Origin: M3007 sp031425035 | GTDB lineage: Bacteria; Bacteroidota; Bacteroidia; Chitinophagales; Saprospiraceae | Reading direction: 5' to 3' | DNA: 64,000 nucleotides | NCBI GenBank assembly: GCA_031425035.1 | Contig: JANPIN010000064.1 | Location: 1 to 64,000, forward strand | Part shown: positions 24,587-34,805 of the stretch, in pieces | Layout of the letters: each line of letters opens with the position of its first letter | How positions within the stretch are numbered: position 1 is the stretch's first letter | Translations under genes and position numbers: made by a program | Notes under the pieces: generated by a model | What the model was told of the DNA's origin: nothing | The model's input: the letters and a program-made list of their open reading frames with translations, nothing else | Databases searched by the model: none

Positions 24587-26677
24587 ATGAACAACAAGTA
24601 CTTCTTTTTCCTGCTCAGCTTGCTGCTGCCGCTGGCTTTACTGGCACAGCCCAAAATCAAACTGGTCGATTTTGCCAGTGGTTTTTCCCGCCCGATCGGC
24701 ATCGAAAATTGTGGCGACAGCCGCCTGTTTATTATTGAGAAACTGGGTAAAATCTGGATACTCGACAGCCTGGGCGTCAAACAGCCGACTGCCTTTTTGG
24801 ACATTACCACTAAGGTTAAATCTACGGGCAATGAGCAGGGTTTGCTCGGCCTGGCTTTCCATCCGGACTTCGCCAGCAACGGTTACTTTTTTGTCAACTA
24901 CATTAAAACCGACGGCGGCACCCGCATTGCCCGGTTCACTCGTTCGACGGTCAATCCGAATATAGCGGATCCGGCTTCCGAACTGGTTATTCTGGAACAA
25001 AGTCAGCCCTATACCAACCATAATGGCGGCAGCACCCGGTTTGGTGCGGACGGCTATTTATATATCGGGCTGGGCGATGGCGGTTCCGGCGGCGATCCGC
25101 AGGGTAACGGTCAAAAACTAACCACTTTGTTGGGCAAAATCCTGCGCATCGACGTGGACAGCAGTACGGTGGCCAACCCGTACAAAATCCCGGCCGACAA
25201 TCCGTTTTACGGCAGTACCGCCGTAAAACAGGAAATCTGGGCCTATGGTATTCGCAATCCATGGCGCATGTCCTTTGACCGACTCAACGGTGATCTGTGG
25301 ATCGGCGACGTGGGTCAGAACGCCCGCGAAGAGATCGACTACCAGCCTGCCGGTGCCCCCGGCGGCCGCAATTACGGCTGGAATTGTTTCGAGGGCACCA
25401 TTCCGTATGGCGCCGGTTGTGCCGTTGCCAATCACACGCTACCCGTGTTCGATTATTTGAATCCGAGCATCGGTTGTTCCGTCACTGGCGGTTATCGCTA
25501 CCGGGGCAGCAAATACCAGGCTCTGTACGGCAAATACCTGTTCACCGACTATTGCAGCGGCCGCTGGTGGACGCTGACGCAAAACGCGAACGGCTCGTTT
25601 ACGGGCGCCATCATCGCCGACCTGTCCGATAACTCCTACACCACTTTGGGCGAGGATTCCAAAGGGGAATTATACGTAGCCACCGATGGCGGCGGTAAAA
25701 TCCAGAAGATCACCGAGCTGTGTTCCGGTTTTGGTGTTACTGGTACGGCCAGCGCTGCCGTGTGCGACAGTTCCTTTGCGGGCACCATTTTTCTGGAAGT
25801 CACGGGTGGGTTATCACCGGTAACTTATGCATGGTCCAATGGAATTACGGATAAGGACATCGTGTACCTGAACCCTGGCCAGTATATCGTCACGGTGAAA
25901 GATGCCAACGCCTGCGAGCGCCGCGATACGTTCGTGATCGCCAATGCCACTCCCGCGGGGCCGGTAGTTTCGACCAATGGCAGCACGGTGCTTTGTCCCG
26001 GCGCAACGATAACGTTAACGGCTGTTAATCAGGCACTTGCGCCGGGTGTTTTGTACCAATGGTTCAGAAACGGCGTGGTTATTCCCAATCAAAACGACAG
26101 TTTGCTGACCACTGGCCAGACTGGTTTATATCAGGTCAGAACGCTGGGCGAGCCTTGTTTATCGGCGCTTTCCGCCCCGGTAAACGTGCAAACAGAAACC
26201 CTGCAGCTTCCACAGGTTACTGCCCAGGGCTCTATCCTGCGTGCTGCGGGTAGCGACTGGGTAAGTTACCAGTGGTTACTGGCCGGCCAGCCGGTTGCCG
26301 GAGCGACCGATAGTATTTTTATGCCGCTTCAGTCGGGCATTTATGCCGTCATAACCACTACGGTGAACGGCTGTACTTACCAGTCGGGTGAAATTTCGTT
26401 CACTGTTTCCAGTACGGCTCTGCCCGCTAACGTGACCAAATTCTCCCTCGCGCCCAATCCGACGGCCGATCAGGCGATGCTGAGCATGGAGCTGAAACGA
26501 GCAGAAAACACCATCATTTCCATGACTGACAGTCAGGGCCGGACGGTATTTTCCCAGAGTCGCCAGGAGCAGAAAATCGCTTTGCCGATCGATCTGCGCG
26601 CTTTGCCGGTGGGCACTTATTTCGTGCAGGTACAGACGGAGAAGGGGAGTTTTGTGCGGCAGTTGGTGCGGCGGTAG
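24587..26677 (+). CDS. Secreted PQQ-type glucose/sorbosone dehydrogenase with T9SS tail
   Basis: A 696-residue protein. The start at 24587 gives a signal peptide (MNNKYFFFLLSLLLPLALLA). The six-bladed dehydrogenase propeller spans about 25-390, with GLLGLAFHPDFASNG, NHNGGSTRFGADGYLYIGLG, WAYGIRNPWRMSFD and the GRNYGWN motif. After it come an SprB-like unit (about 400-450, YAWSNG, LNPGQYIVTVKDA), two Ig-like units and a T9SS sorting domain (FSLAPNPTADQAML to FVRQLVRR). It probably oxidises a sugar outside the outer membrane; the cofactor is expected to be PQQ by family. Confidence 0.85.
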   Translation: MNNKYFFFLLSLLLPLALLAQPKIKLVDFASGFSRPIGIENCGDSRLFIIEKLGKIWILDSLGVKQPTAFLDITTKVKSTGNEQGLLGLAFHPDFASNGYFFVNYIKTDGGTRIARFTRSTVNPNIADPASELVILEQSQPYTNHNGGSTRFGADGYLYIGLGDGGSGGDPQGNGQKLTTLLGKILRIDVDSSTVANPYKIPADNPFYGSTAVKQEIWAYGIRNPWRMSFDRLNGDLWIGDVGQNAREEIDYQPAGAPGGRNYGWNCFEGTIPYGAGCAVANHTLPVFDYLNPSIGCSVTGGYRYRGSKYQALYGKYLFTDYCSGRWWTLTQNANGSFTGAIIADLSDNSYTTLGEDSKGELYVATDGGGKIQKITELCSGFGVTGTASAAVCDSSFAGTIFLEVTGGLSPVTYAWSNGITDKDIVYLNPGQYIVTVKDANACERRDTFVIANATPAGPVVSTNGSTVLCPGATITLTAVNQALAPGVLYQWFRNGVVIPNQNDSLLTTGQTGLYQVRTLGEPCLSALSAPVNVQTETLQLPQVTAQGSILRAAGSDWVSYQWLLAGQPVAGATDSIFMPLQSGIYAVITTTVNGCTYQSGEISFTVSSTALPANVTKFSLAPNPTADQAMLSMELKRAENTIISMTDSQGRTVFSQSRQEQKIALPIDLRALPVGTYFVQVQTEKGSFVRQLVRR

Positions 26678-26699
26678 AATTTCTCCTCCCAATAAACAC

Positions 26700-26707
26700 T
26701 ATCTTTG
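26700..26707 (+). promoter_or_regulatory. Promoter -7 box of ahcY
   Basis: TATCTTTG matches the TAnnTTTG consensus and is followed by C. It lies 98 bases before the ahcY ATG, leaving a leader that contains a small AGCGC-GTAT-GCGCT hairpin near 26779. No -33 motif was convincing. Confidence 0.45.
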
Positions 26708-26805
26708 CCCCTCTTTTTGGCAACCTAACCAAACGAAGTTTTGTTTGCCGAACTGAGTAGACTTTATTTCCAAACAAAAGCGCGTATGCGCTCAATATTT
26801 TCCCT

Positions 26806-28122
<1,317 letters not shown>

Positions 28123-28143
28123 GTTATGGGTTATAAGTTATGG
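28123..28143 (+). repeat. Three heptads immediately after the ahcY stop codon
   Basis: GTTATGG, GTTATAA and GTTATGG follow the TGA without a gap. It is a minimal version of the heptad arrays seen elsewhere in the window. Confidence 0.4.
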
Positions 28144-28214
28144 TGGGCAAGTTCAATCCGGATGACTATTCGATATGGAGTTGATAAACTGGCTTGTAGC
28201 TGACTAAAAATTGG

Positions 28215-28250
28215 AGCGCTACCTCGGGAAACCGGGGTAGCGCTTTTTGT
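28215..28250 (+). terminator. Rho-independent terminator of ahcY
   Basis: AGCGCTACCTCGG pairs over 13 positions with CCGGGGTAGCGCT (one G-U pair) around a GAAA-like loop, followed by TTTTTGTTTTT. Confidence 0.9.
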
Positions 28251-28359
28251 TTTTAGAAAAATATTGTTTAACTTTATTTCTGAAAAACCTATAAAAATAG
28301 GATAAACAGAAATGAACCTGCTCGAATTTTCAACTGCCGCAATTATTTAACAGGCAGAT

Positions 28360-29727
28360 CTAGGGTAAAACCACCAATTTCCGTACCCCCATCTTTCCTC
28401 CTGCTTCCAGCCGCACAAAGTACAGGCCCGCACTTTGCCCCGGCAGATCCAGCGGCTCCTGCAACTGCGCGGCGTCGAAGGTTTTCTCCACTACGAGTTT
28501 GCCATACATATCGAACACCCGCAGCCGGCCTTTCACCTGATTCTCAAAATCAGCGCTTATACGCACCTGTCCGGTTGCCGTGGGATTGGGGGATAAACGG
28601 AAGTCAAGCGCTTCCCTGGCCGGCTCGGTGGCCGCAGTTACCCCGCAATTGGCCGGCGTCGGCAGCGGCTGGGTACAATACCAGATGGTATCGCCCTGCA
28701 GGTAGTGCGACAGGCTTTCGGGCTGGCAGCCAGGTCCGGCAATCGTAATAGTGCAGCTACCAAGCAACTCCCCGTTGCAGTTGAAAAAATCGGTGAACTG
28801 GGCGTCGATGCCTATAAAAACGTGGATGCCAATCACCGGGTTGGAATTATACGTCTGGTAAATGTTCACCAGCACGCCCGGCTGCGAGGGCAGGCAATCG
28901 GGATGCAACGCCAGGTAGTGCGGTATGGAATCCTGTAGCCAGGGCAGGCAAAGCGGCTCCGTACCACAACCGAATACGTTGTTGCAGGCCACCTCCTGGG
29001 TCAACTGGTCGCCTTCCACCCCCAGGAAGTCCACCGAGCAGTCGGGCTGTATGAGGAAAGTCCAGCTGCGGTGATAAATGCAGCCCGCCGGACAATCGCC
29101 CCAGCGAACGGTGAAAGTCAGGGTGACGCCGCCGGCCACGGTATCCAGTTCAATGTCGCCGCCTCCGCCGATCACCGTGTTGGTTTCCGCCAAGCCGCCG
29201 GGAATGCCGTTGAACAGGGCCGCCAGGGCGACGGTATTGACCGGTTGGCTGGTTTGAAAAGTGAAAATATACTGGCCCCCGGCCTGCAGGCTATTCGTTT
29301 CCTGCAAACCGTAGTCGTAGATCAGGCTGTCCAGCTGCTTATTTCCGCTCGGATAAATATCCTGGTACAGCCGTTGGGCCCATAACTGGCTGGTATCCGC
29401 CGTGAGGGTAATTTCCTGCGGACTAACCGGCGCGGGGAAAGCCAGGATGTCGAGGCAGTCCATGACCGTGTCGCGCTCGGGGAATTGTTTGGCATTATAG
29501 ACGGCCGACAGTGCTTCTAAAATGGGATTATAGAGCGCTTTGGAAATTTGCACAGAATCCGCATAGGCCGGATGACCGAGCATCTGGCGCAGCGCGAGCA
29601 TTTTTGCACTGCCCAGGTAGTGGCTGCGGACAAGGGTGGGGACGGAGCAGGAATCGGGTAACTGGGCGGAAAGCGAGGTCGCGGCAAACAGAACGGCCGG
29701 CAACAAAAAGAGAAAAATTTTCTTCAT
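28360..29727 (-). CDS. T9SS-secreted protein of unknown function
   Basis: A 455-residue protein starting at 29727 with a signal peptide (MKKIFLFLLPAVLFAATSLSA). The longer open frame upstream lacks protein character. The N-terminal part is helical (ALRQMLGHPAYADSVQISKA); the middle is cysteine-containing beta sequence (CPAGCIYHRSWTFLIQPDCS). It ends in a clear T9SS sorting domain (FRLSPNPTATGQVRIS, GLYFVRLEAGGKMGVRKLVV). It is therefore likely released or anchored at the cell surface. No catalytic motif was recognised. Confidence 0.75.
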   Translation of the reverse strand: MKKIFLFLLPAVLFAATSLSAQLPDSCSVPTLVRSHYLGSAKMLALRQMLGHPAYADSVQISKALYNPILEALSAVYNAKQFPERDTVMDCLDILAFPAPVSPQEITLTADTSQLWAQRLYQDIYPSGNKQLDSLIYDYGLQETNSLQAGGQYIFTFQTSQPVNTVALAALFNGIPGGLAETNTVIGGGGDIELDTVAGGVTLTFTVRWGDCPAGCIYHRSWTFLIQPDCSVDFLGVEGDQLTQEVACNNVFGCGTEPLCLPWLQDSIPHYLALHPDCLPSQPGVLVNIYQTYNSNPVIGIHVFIGIDAQFTDFFNCNGELLGSCTITIAGPGCQPESLSHYLQGDTIWYCTQPLPTPANCGVTAATEPAREALDFRLSPNPTATGQVRISADFENQVKGRLRVFDMYGKLVVEKTFDAAQLQEPLDLPGQSAGLYFVRLEAGGKMGVRKLVVLP

Positions 29728-29868
29728 ACGGGGTAGAGTCGTGCAGCTAGAGAATGGATGGCTTGGCCGTATTTTGCAAAATTTCGGGCAAAACAGGGTC
29801 TGGAACATTGATAAAAAAGAAATGCCACTCATTTATGCCACCCCAAACCAACAAACCACCAACCCACC

Positions 29869-30396
29869 TCAACAACCATTGCCCATCTCCTCGTTCAAGC
29901 TCAATTTCGGCGGACCTTCTTTTTCCAGGCCCTGCACCAGTTGCAGCATGGTCGCTGCCAGCGTTTCCATCTCTTCTTCGCCGATGATTTGCGCAAATTT
30001 GCGCTTTAACTCATTCATCGCGTGGTAAACACAAGTAAGTAACTCCATACCCCTGTGGCTCAGAAAAATCACCGTGGAACGCGCATCTTTTTCATGGGCC
30101 TGGGTATATATGTAGCCTTGTTCTTCCAGCACTTTCACGACCTTGCTCATCGCCTGTTTGGTCACGCCTGTGCGGCGGGCAAGTTCGGTGGTGGTCACGC
30201 CGGTTTCACTCAAATTACCAAATACGGAGAGATGACCCATTTGAAAGTTGGGAAAACCGCTGTTCTCCAGGCGCGGTTCCACGAAGTCGTGCATATAACG
30301 TTTTAGCCGCCACATCAGTCGCCCCATGGAGCCATCCCGAATGGCATAGTACTGCTGGAAGTCAAATGTTTTGGCAAACTCGGTCAGGCTGTTCAT
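29869..30396 (-). CDS. MarR family transcriptional regulator
   Basis: A 175-residue winged-helix protein. The DNA-binding region is at about 50-120: GHLSVFGNLSETGVTTTELARRTGVTKQAMSKVVKVLEEQGYI, followed by the wing HEKDARSTVIFLSHRG. Dimerisation helices flank it. It is divergent from the HlyD-MFS-TolC efflux operon. The shared 115-base region contains a perfect AGTCAA-N5-TTGACT palindrome plus an extra AGTCAA half site, the probable operator. MarR proteins typically repress efflux genes until a phenolic or drug ligand binds. Confidence 0.9.
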   Translation of the reverse strand: MNSLTEFAKTFDFQQYYAIRDGSMGRLMWRLKRYMHDFVEPRLENSGFPNFQMGHLSVFGNLSETGVTTTELARRTGVTKQAMSKVVKVLEEQGYIYTQAHEKDARSTVIFLSHRGMELLTCVYHAMNELKRKFAQIIGEEEMETLAATMLQLVQGLEKEGPPKLSLNEEMGNGC

Positions 30397-30449
30397 AATC
30401 TGCTGTTATCCGGCAAAGATAAAGCGAAAATTTTTTTCAACATAAAATT

Positions 30450-30477
30450 AGTCAACTTACTTGACTTTAATAGTCAA
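30450..30477. promoter_or_regulatory. Probable MarR operator
   Basis: AGTCAA-CTTAC-TTGACT at 30450-30466 is a perfect 6+6 inverted repeat. A third half site AGTCAA lies at 30472-30477. It sits between the divergent MarR and HlyD genes and overlaps the -33 element of the latter, as expected of a repressor site. Confidence 0.65.
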
Positions 30478-30492
30478 CCAGGTTTACCTTTG
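30461..30492 (+). promoter_or_regulatory. Promoter of the efflux operon
   Basis: TTG at 30461-30463 and TACCTTTG at 30485-30492 are separated by 21 bases, fitting the Bacteroidota -33/-7 layout. The HlyD ATG is at 30512. The -33 element lies in the MarR palindrome. Confidence 0.55.
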
Positions 30493-30511
30493 CCGCGCAA
30501 AATTTAACGTA

Positions 30512-31558
30512 ATGGCAACAGAACAGACCAACCCGATCCGTAAATTCATTCCCCGCATCATTCTACTCGTCGCACTGGCCGTCGGCGGCTGGTACGGTTA
30601 TCAGTACTGGAAAAACAGCCAGCTCTACGAAAGCACGGATAATGCGCAGGTAGAAGGGAAAACCGCGCCGGTGCTGGCCCGGGTCGCCGGCTACGTACAA
30701 ATGCTCGGCGCGGAAGACTACCAGCAACTGCATACGAACCAGCTGGTGGCCGTCATCGATTCGCAGGAGTACACCATTGCGGTGGCCCAGGCCGAAGCCG
30801 ACTACCGGCAAGCCATCGCCGATCTGGAAAATGCCCGCGCCAGTCTGCGGAATGTGGCCCAGACCATCAACGTGGCCAATGCCAATGCCTCCGTGCAGGC
30901 CATCCGCCGCGACAAGGCGAAAACGGACCTGCAGCGCGACCAGAACCTCTACAGCGGCAATGCCCTGACCCAGCGCCAGTTGGACGAGACCAAGTCCGGT
31001 GTCGATATTCAGGAAAAACAACTGTCGGCGAGCCAGGCCCAGATCACCCAGGCGCAGGTGTCGCAGGGCGCGGCACTGGCTACCATTAAGAAAATGGAGG
31101 CCATCGTGCAGGTGAAAAAAACGGTGCTGGAACAACAGCAGCTGCGCCTGACCTACACGAAAATTTACGCCCCGATTTCCGGTAAAACCGGCAAGGTGAA
31201 CATTTCTACCGGCCAGTACGTGCAGCCCGGGCAAACTCTTTTCACCATTGTGAACGACTCCACCTACTGGATCATCGCCAATTTCAAGGAAACGCAACTG
31301 GAGAAAATGCACGTGGGACAATCGGTGAAAATCAAGGCGGACGCTTTCCCCAACCTGGACATTACTGGTAAAATCGCCACGATCTCGGAGGCTACGGGCG
31401 CCAAATTTTCGCTGCTGCCGGCCGATAATGCATCCGGCAATTTCGTGAAAGTGACCCAGCGGATACCGGTAAAGATCCAGTTGGATAACCCGGAGCAGTA
31501 CCGCGACAAATTACGGGCCGGCCTCAGCGTAGAAGTTTCGGTTCGGGTGGCAGAGTAA
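30512..31558 (+). CDS. HlyD/EmrA family periplasmic adaptor of a drug-efflux pump
   Basis: A 348-residue membrane fusion protein. The start at 30512 (MATEQTNPIRKF) follows the promoter; the frame opens earlier at a non-conserved position. One N-terminal membrane anchor (about 12-30) is followed by a lipoyl half-motif (STDNAQVEGKTAPVLARVAGYV). A long coiled-coil hairpin (about 85-215) comes next, then the second lipoyl half with YAPISGKTGKVNISTGQYVQPGQ. It links the inner-membrane MFS pump to the outer-membrane TolC channel, both encoded downstream. Confidence 0.9.
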   Translation: MATEQTNPIRKFIPRIILLVALAVGGWYGYQYWKNSQLYESTDNAQVEGKTAPVLARVAGYVQMLGAEDYQQLHTNQLVAVIDSQEYTIAVAQAEADYRQAIADLENARASLRNVAQTINVANANASVQAIRRDKAKTDLQRDQNLYSGNALTQRQLDETKSGVDIQEKQLSASQAQITQAQVSQGAALATIKKMEAIVQVKKTVLEQQQLRLTYTKIYAPISGKTGKVNISTGQYVQPGQTLFTIVNDSTYWIIANFKETQLEKMHVGQSVKIKADAFPNLDITGKIATISEATGAKFSLLPADNASGNFVKVTQRIPVKIQLDNPEQYRDKLRAGLSVEVSVRVAE

Positions 31559-31600
31559 GAACTCCGTCCTTTCAACATCTCACCACCTCAATCCTTACTC

Positions 31601-33172
31601 ATGGCTTTGCAAGGTTTCCGCAAGTGGATCATTGTTGCCGTTGCCATTTCCGCCGCGATCATGGAGTTGATCGACACCTCGATCGTGAACGTGGGGCTGC
31701 TCCAGATGGCCGGATCGCTGGGCGTCAACGTGGAAGATGTGGCCTGGGTCATTACGGCCTACGCCATTGCCAACGTGATCATCATCCCGCTGACGGGCTT
31801 TTTTCAGCGCTATTTCGGGCGCAAAAACTACTTTATTGCCTCCATTATCCTGTTCACCATAGCCTCCTACCTCTGCGGCATGGCCAACAGTCTGCCCATG
31901 CTGGTACTCGCCCGTTTTATTCAGGGCATTGGCGGCGGGGCACTGTTATCGGTTTCGCAGGGCCTTTTGTTCGATTCCTTTACGCCCCAGCAGCGTCCGA
32001 TCGCCTCAGCGGTGTTCGGCATGGGCATTGTACTGGGCCCAACTTTCGGACCCACCCTGGGCGGTTATATTATTGATAATTACCACTGGTCGTGGATGTT
32101 TTTCATCAACATTCCGGTGGGTATACTGGCCGTAGCGCTGAGTTACACCTTCATCGAGACCAAGCCGGAAGAGCTGAATATCGACCGGAAATCCATCAAA
32201 ATCGATTATTTCGGTATTGTGCTACTGGCCGTCGGTATTGGTTGTCTGCAATTCGTACTGGAGCGTGGGGAGGCGGACGACTGGTTCGATAGCAACCTGA
32301 TCAGTGTTTGTACGGTGCTGACGGTCATTTGTCTGCTCGGTTTTGGCTGGTGGGAATTACGCATCGACGATCCGGTGGTGAATCTGCGTATTTTCAAGAA
32401 CCGAAATTTATCGCTCGGCACCGCACTGATGTTCGTGATCGGGATCGGCCTGTTCACTTCGGTGTACATGTACCCGCTGTTTGTGCAGCGGATTGTCGGC
32501 TACACGGCCACGCAAACGGGCCGCCTGCTCATTCCGGGCAGTATTATTTCGGTCTTTCTCTTCCCCCTGGCGGGGCGGCTACTGGCCAAAGGGGTGCCAC
32601 CGGCGCGCCTGATCATGTTCGGTTATATTGGTTTCGCGGTGTTCTGCTACGTGCTGTCCACCTTGAATGCCAATGCCTCGGCGGGCATGTTCATTGGTGC
32701 GCTGATGATCCGCGGTTTCGGTCTGGCTTTCGCCAACGTACCGCTCATCAATCAGTCGGTGGCCACGCTGGCGCCGAAAGACCTGCCGATGGGGATCGCC
32801 ATCACCAACATGATTCGTCAGGTGGGCGGTGCTTTCGGCATTGCGCTGACCAATACGTATATCGGGCAGCGTTTGCCGCAGCACGTGAACGACCTGAGCA
32901 GCCGCATTCAGGACGGCGATCCGCTGACCAGTGATCGGATCAACGGCATTTCCCAGACCCTCATTTCCCGGGGCGTCAATCCCTTCGATGCCATGTTCGC
33001 TACCTACCAGAACCTGTCATTTACCATTCAAAAACAGGCGCTTATGCTGTCTTACCTGGATGTGTTCCGCGCAGCGATGGTGTTCTTCATCATCACCCTG
33101 CCGCTGGTATTTTTCCTGCAAAATAAAAAGCCGAGTGCGGCAGCGATCAAGGCGGCCGCGGAAGCCCACTAA
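31601..33172 (+). CDS. DHA2 family MFS drug transporter (EmrB/QacA type)
   Basis: A 523-residue inner-membrane protein with about 14 transmembrane helices. The family motif near helix 1 is MELIDTSIVNV (the D-x-T-I-V-N-V variant), and motif C is in GIVLGPTFGPTLGGYI after RFIQGIGGGALLSV. The length and helix number distinguish it from 12-helix carriers. Together with the upstream HlyD adaptor and downstream TolC it forms an EmrAB-TolC-like tripartite pump using the proton gradient. It starts 42 bases after the adaptor gene. Confidence 0.92.
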   Translation: MALQGFRKWIIVAVAISAAIMELIDTSIVNVGLLQMAGSLGVNVEDVAWVITAYAIANVIIIPLTGFFQRYFGRKNYFIASIILFTIASYLCGMANSLPMLVLARFIQGIGGGALLSVSQGLLFDSFTPQQRPIASAVFGMGIVLGPTFGPTLGGYIIDNYHWSWMFFINIPVGILAVALSYTFIETKPEELNIDRKSIKIDYFGIVLLAVGIGCLQFVLERGEADDWFDSNLISVCTVLTVICLLGFGWWELRIDDPVVNLRIFKNRNLSLGTALMFVIGIGLFTSVYMYPLFVQRIVGYTATQTGRLLIPGSIISVFLFPLAGRLLAKGVPPARLIMFGYIGFAVFCYVLSTLNANASAGMFIGALMIRGFGLAFANVPLINQSVATLAPKDLPMGIAITNMIRQVGGAFGIALTNTYIGQRLPQHVNDLSSRIQDGDPLTSDRINGISQTLISRGVNPFDAMFATYQNLSFTIQKQALMLSYLDVFRAAMVFFIITLPLVFFLQNKKPSAAAIKAAAEAH

Positions 33173-33176
33173 GAAT

Positions 33177-33305
33177 GGTTGATAAAAGGGTTTATAAGGT
33201 TTATGAGGTTTATAATAGCCGGCTTCATCCCATCAACCCCATCAACCTTTTTTATAAACCTTATCAACTTTTTATCAACCTCATCAACCCTTCCCCATCA
33301 ACCGC
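33177..33305. repeat. Inverted array of 9-10-base ATCAACC/GTTTATAAG words before tolC
   Basis: The left arm (33177-33214) repeats GTTTATAAG/GTTTATGAG. The right arm (33226-33305) repeats its complement as CATCAACCC, TATAAACCTT, ATCAACTTTTT and ATCAACCTC. The array fills almost all the space between the MFS gene and the TolC start at 33344, inside one operon. Confidence 0.7.
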
Positions 33306-33343
33306 CTTCACCATCGAATTTTCTGATTTCCAATAAATTATCT

Positions 33344-34651
33344 ATGAAAAATACCAACCTGCTGGTTTTCGTACTGCTTACCGTTTTTGGGGTAAACAGC
33401 AGCTCGGCGCAGCAAACCCCGGCGGCTTTACGGGCGCTGGTGGAACAGGCGAATGCCAACTTTCCCCGGCTGAAAGAGGCCGAAGCCCAGCTCCGCGCCA
33501 ATCAGTTGCGGGTAGACGTGGCCCGGACCGCCCTGCAGCCTTACGCGACCGCCAATTTTCAATATCGCTACATTAATCCGGTCGCCAAAGCGTCCTTCCC
33601 GACGCCGGATGGTCCGCAGTCGGTCCAGTTCACGCCGTATAGCAACTACGACCTGAATGCCCAGGGCTCGCTTACCCTTTACGATTTTGGTAAAACGGAT
33701 GCTTCCATCCAGCGGGCGCAGGAAGACGTGACCAGCGCCCAGCATAATCTGGCCTGGAACAAGCATAATCTGGCGTTTCAGATCGCGCAGCTCTACTATG
33801 GCGTGGCTTACCTGCAGCGCAGTATGGCCGTGCAGGATTCGGTGCTGCGGAGTCTGGGGGAAGTGTTGCAGCAGACCGAATTTCGCTATAAAAACGGCGA
33901 CGTACTCGAACTGGACCTGCTAAACCAGCAGGTCCGCATCGAAACGACGCATAACCGTAAGGTGGACCTGGAAAACCAGCTGGCCAAACAAAAGATCTTG
34001 CTGGCCTACCTCACCGGCGCGGAAGCCCCGGCGGTGGATGCTGCGGCGGTCGATTTCTCTACCGCCAGTGCGGCCCTGAATGCAGATGGCCTGTATCAGC
34101 AGGCGCAAAACAGCAACCTCGAACTGGCCCTGGCCAACGACCGGCTGCGGGCCTCGCAGGCCGACCTCGTGGTGGCGGAACATGCCAATCGCCCGGTCGT
34201 GACACTGAGTGGGGCCGCCGGTTTCAAGAACGGGTATTTGCCATCGATTGCCGAGCCCAGATTCAACGTAGCGGGCGGCGTAGGCATCACCGCGCCTATT
34301 TATTCGGGTAAACGTTTTACCCTGCAAAAACAAAGCGCCCGTATTTCCTACGAAGCCGGCCAGCAAAACCTGGCTTATGTGCAGACAACTTTACAACGGG
34401 ATATAGCCACGGTTTTAGCCGATATGGCCAGCAACCGCCAGCGCCTGATCAACCTGCAGACCCAGACCCGCCAGGCCGATAAAGCCCTCGAAATCGCCCG
34501 TACCCGATACCGCTACGGCACGCTGACTTTCCCGGAACTGGATACCGCGCAAACCGCCGTGGAAGAAGTGCGCTTGAGCCGACTGAGTATTGAATACTCG
34601 CTGCTAATGAATGCGCTGGAAATCAAGCGGTTGACGGGGGAGGAGCTGTAG
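33344..34651 (+). CDS. TolC family outer-membrane efflux protein
   Basis: A 435-residue protein. The start at 33344 gives a signal peptide (MKNTNLLVFVLLTVFGVNSSSA). The rest is two outer-membrane efflux repeats of long helices and short strands. Examples are ALRALVEQANANFPRLKEAEAQLRA and DLVVAEHANRPVVTLSGAAG, then the second-repeat helix LEIARTRYRYGTLTFPELDTAQ. It trimerises to form the outer-membrane exit duct for the upstream HlyD/MFS pair. The upstream frame from 33179 is repeat DNA and is not coding. Repeat arrays of the same word family flank the gene on both sides. Confidence 0.9.
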   Translation: MKNTNLLVFVLLTVFGVNSSSAQQTPAALRALVEQANANFPRLKEAEAQLRANQLRVDVARTALQPYATANFQYRYINPVAKASFPTPDGPQSVQFTPYSNYDLNAQGSLTLYDFGKTDASIQRAQEDVTSAQHNLAWNKHNLAFQIAQLYYGVAYLQRSMAVQDSVLRSLGEVLQQTEFRYKNGDVLELDLLNQQVRIETTHNRKVDLENQLAKQKILLAYLTGAEAPAVDAAAVDFSTASAALNADGLYQQAQNSNLELALANDRLRASQADLVVAEHANRPVVTLSGAAGFKNGYLPSIAEPRFNVAGGVGITAPIYSGKRFTLQKQSARISYEAGQQNLAYVQTTLQRDIATVLADMASNRQRLINLQTQTRQADKALEIARTRYRYGTLTFPELDTAQTAVEEVRLSRLSIEYSLLMNALEIKRLTGEEL

Positions 34652-34659
34652 GGCATAAT

Positions 34660-34805
34660 TAGGTTGATAAGGTTTATGAGGTTGATAAGGGTTGATAAGG
34701 TTAATAATATGCTTGCATAATATTGATTATCAATGCCATGTGCTCATGTAATCAACCTTATCAACCTTATCAACTTTATAAACCCTTATCAACCCTACCT
34801 CAACC
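34660..34805. repeat. Inverted array of 9-10-base GTTGATAAG/ATCAACCTT words after tolC
   Basis: The left arm (34660-34702) repeats GTTGATAAG and GTTTATGAG. The right arm (34749-34805) repeats ATCAACCTT, ATCAACTTT, ATAAACCCTT and ATCAACCCT. The centre holds a near-palindrome AATAATATGC-TTGCATAATATT. The final word, CCTCAACCC, provides the stop codon of the convergent MFS gene (34800-34802). The array separates tolC from that gene. Confidence 0.75.

Noticed and set aside
26678..26805. SAH riboswitch upstream of ahcY
   Set aside because: I looked for the conserved SAH riboswitch core and did not see it; only a small five-base-pair hairpin is present.
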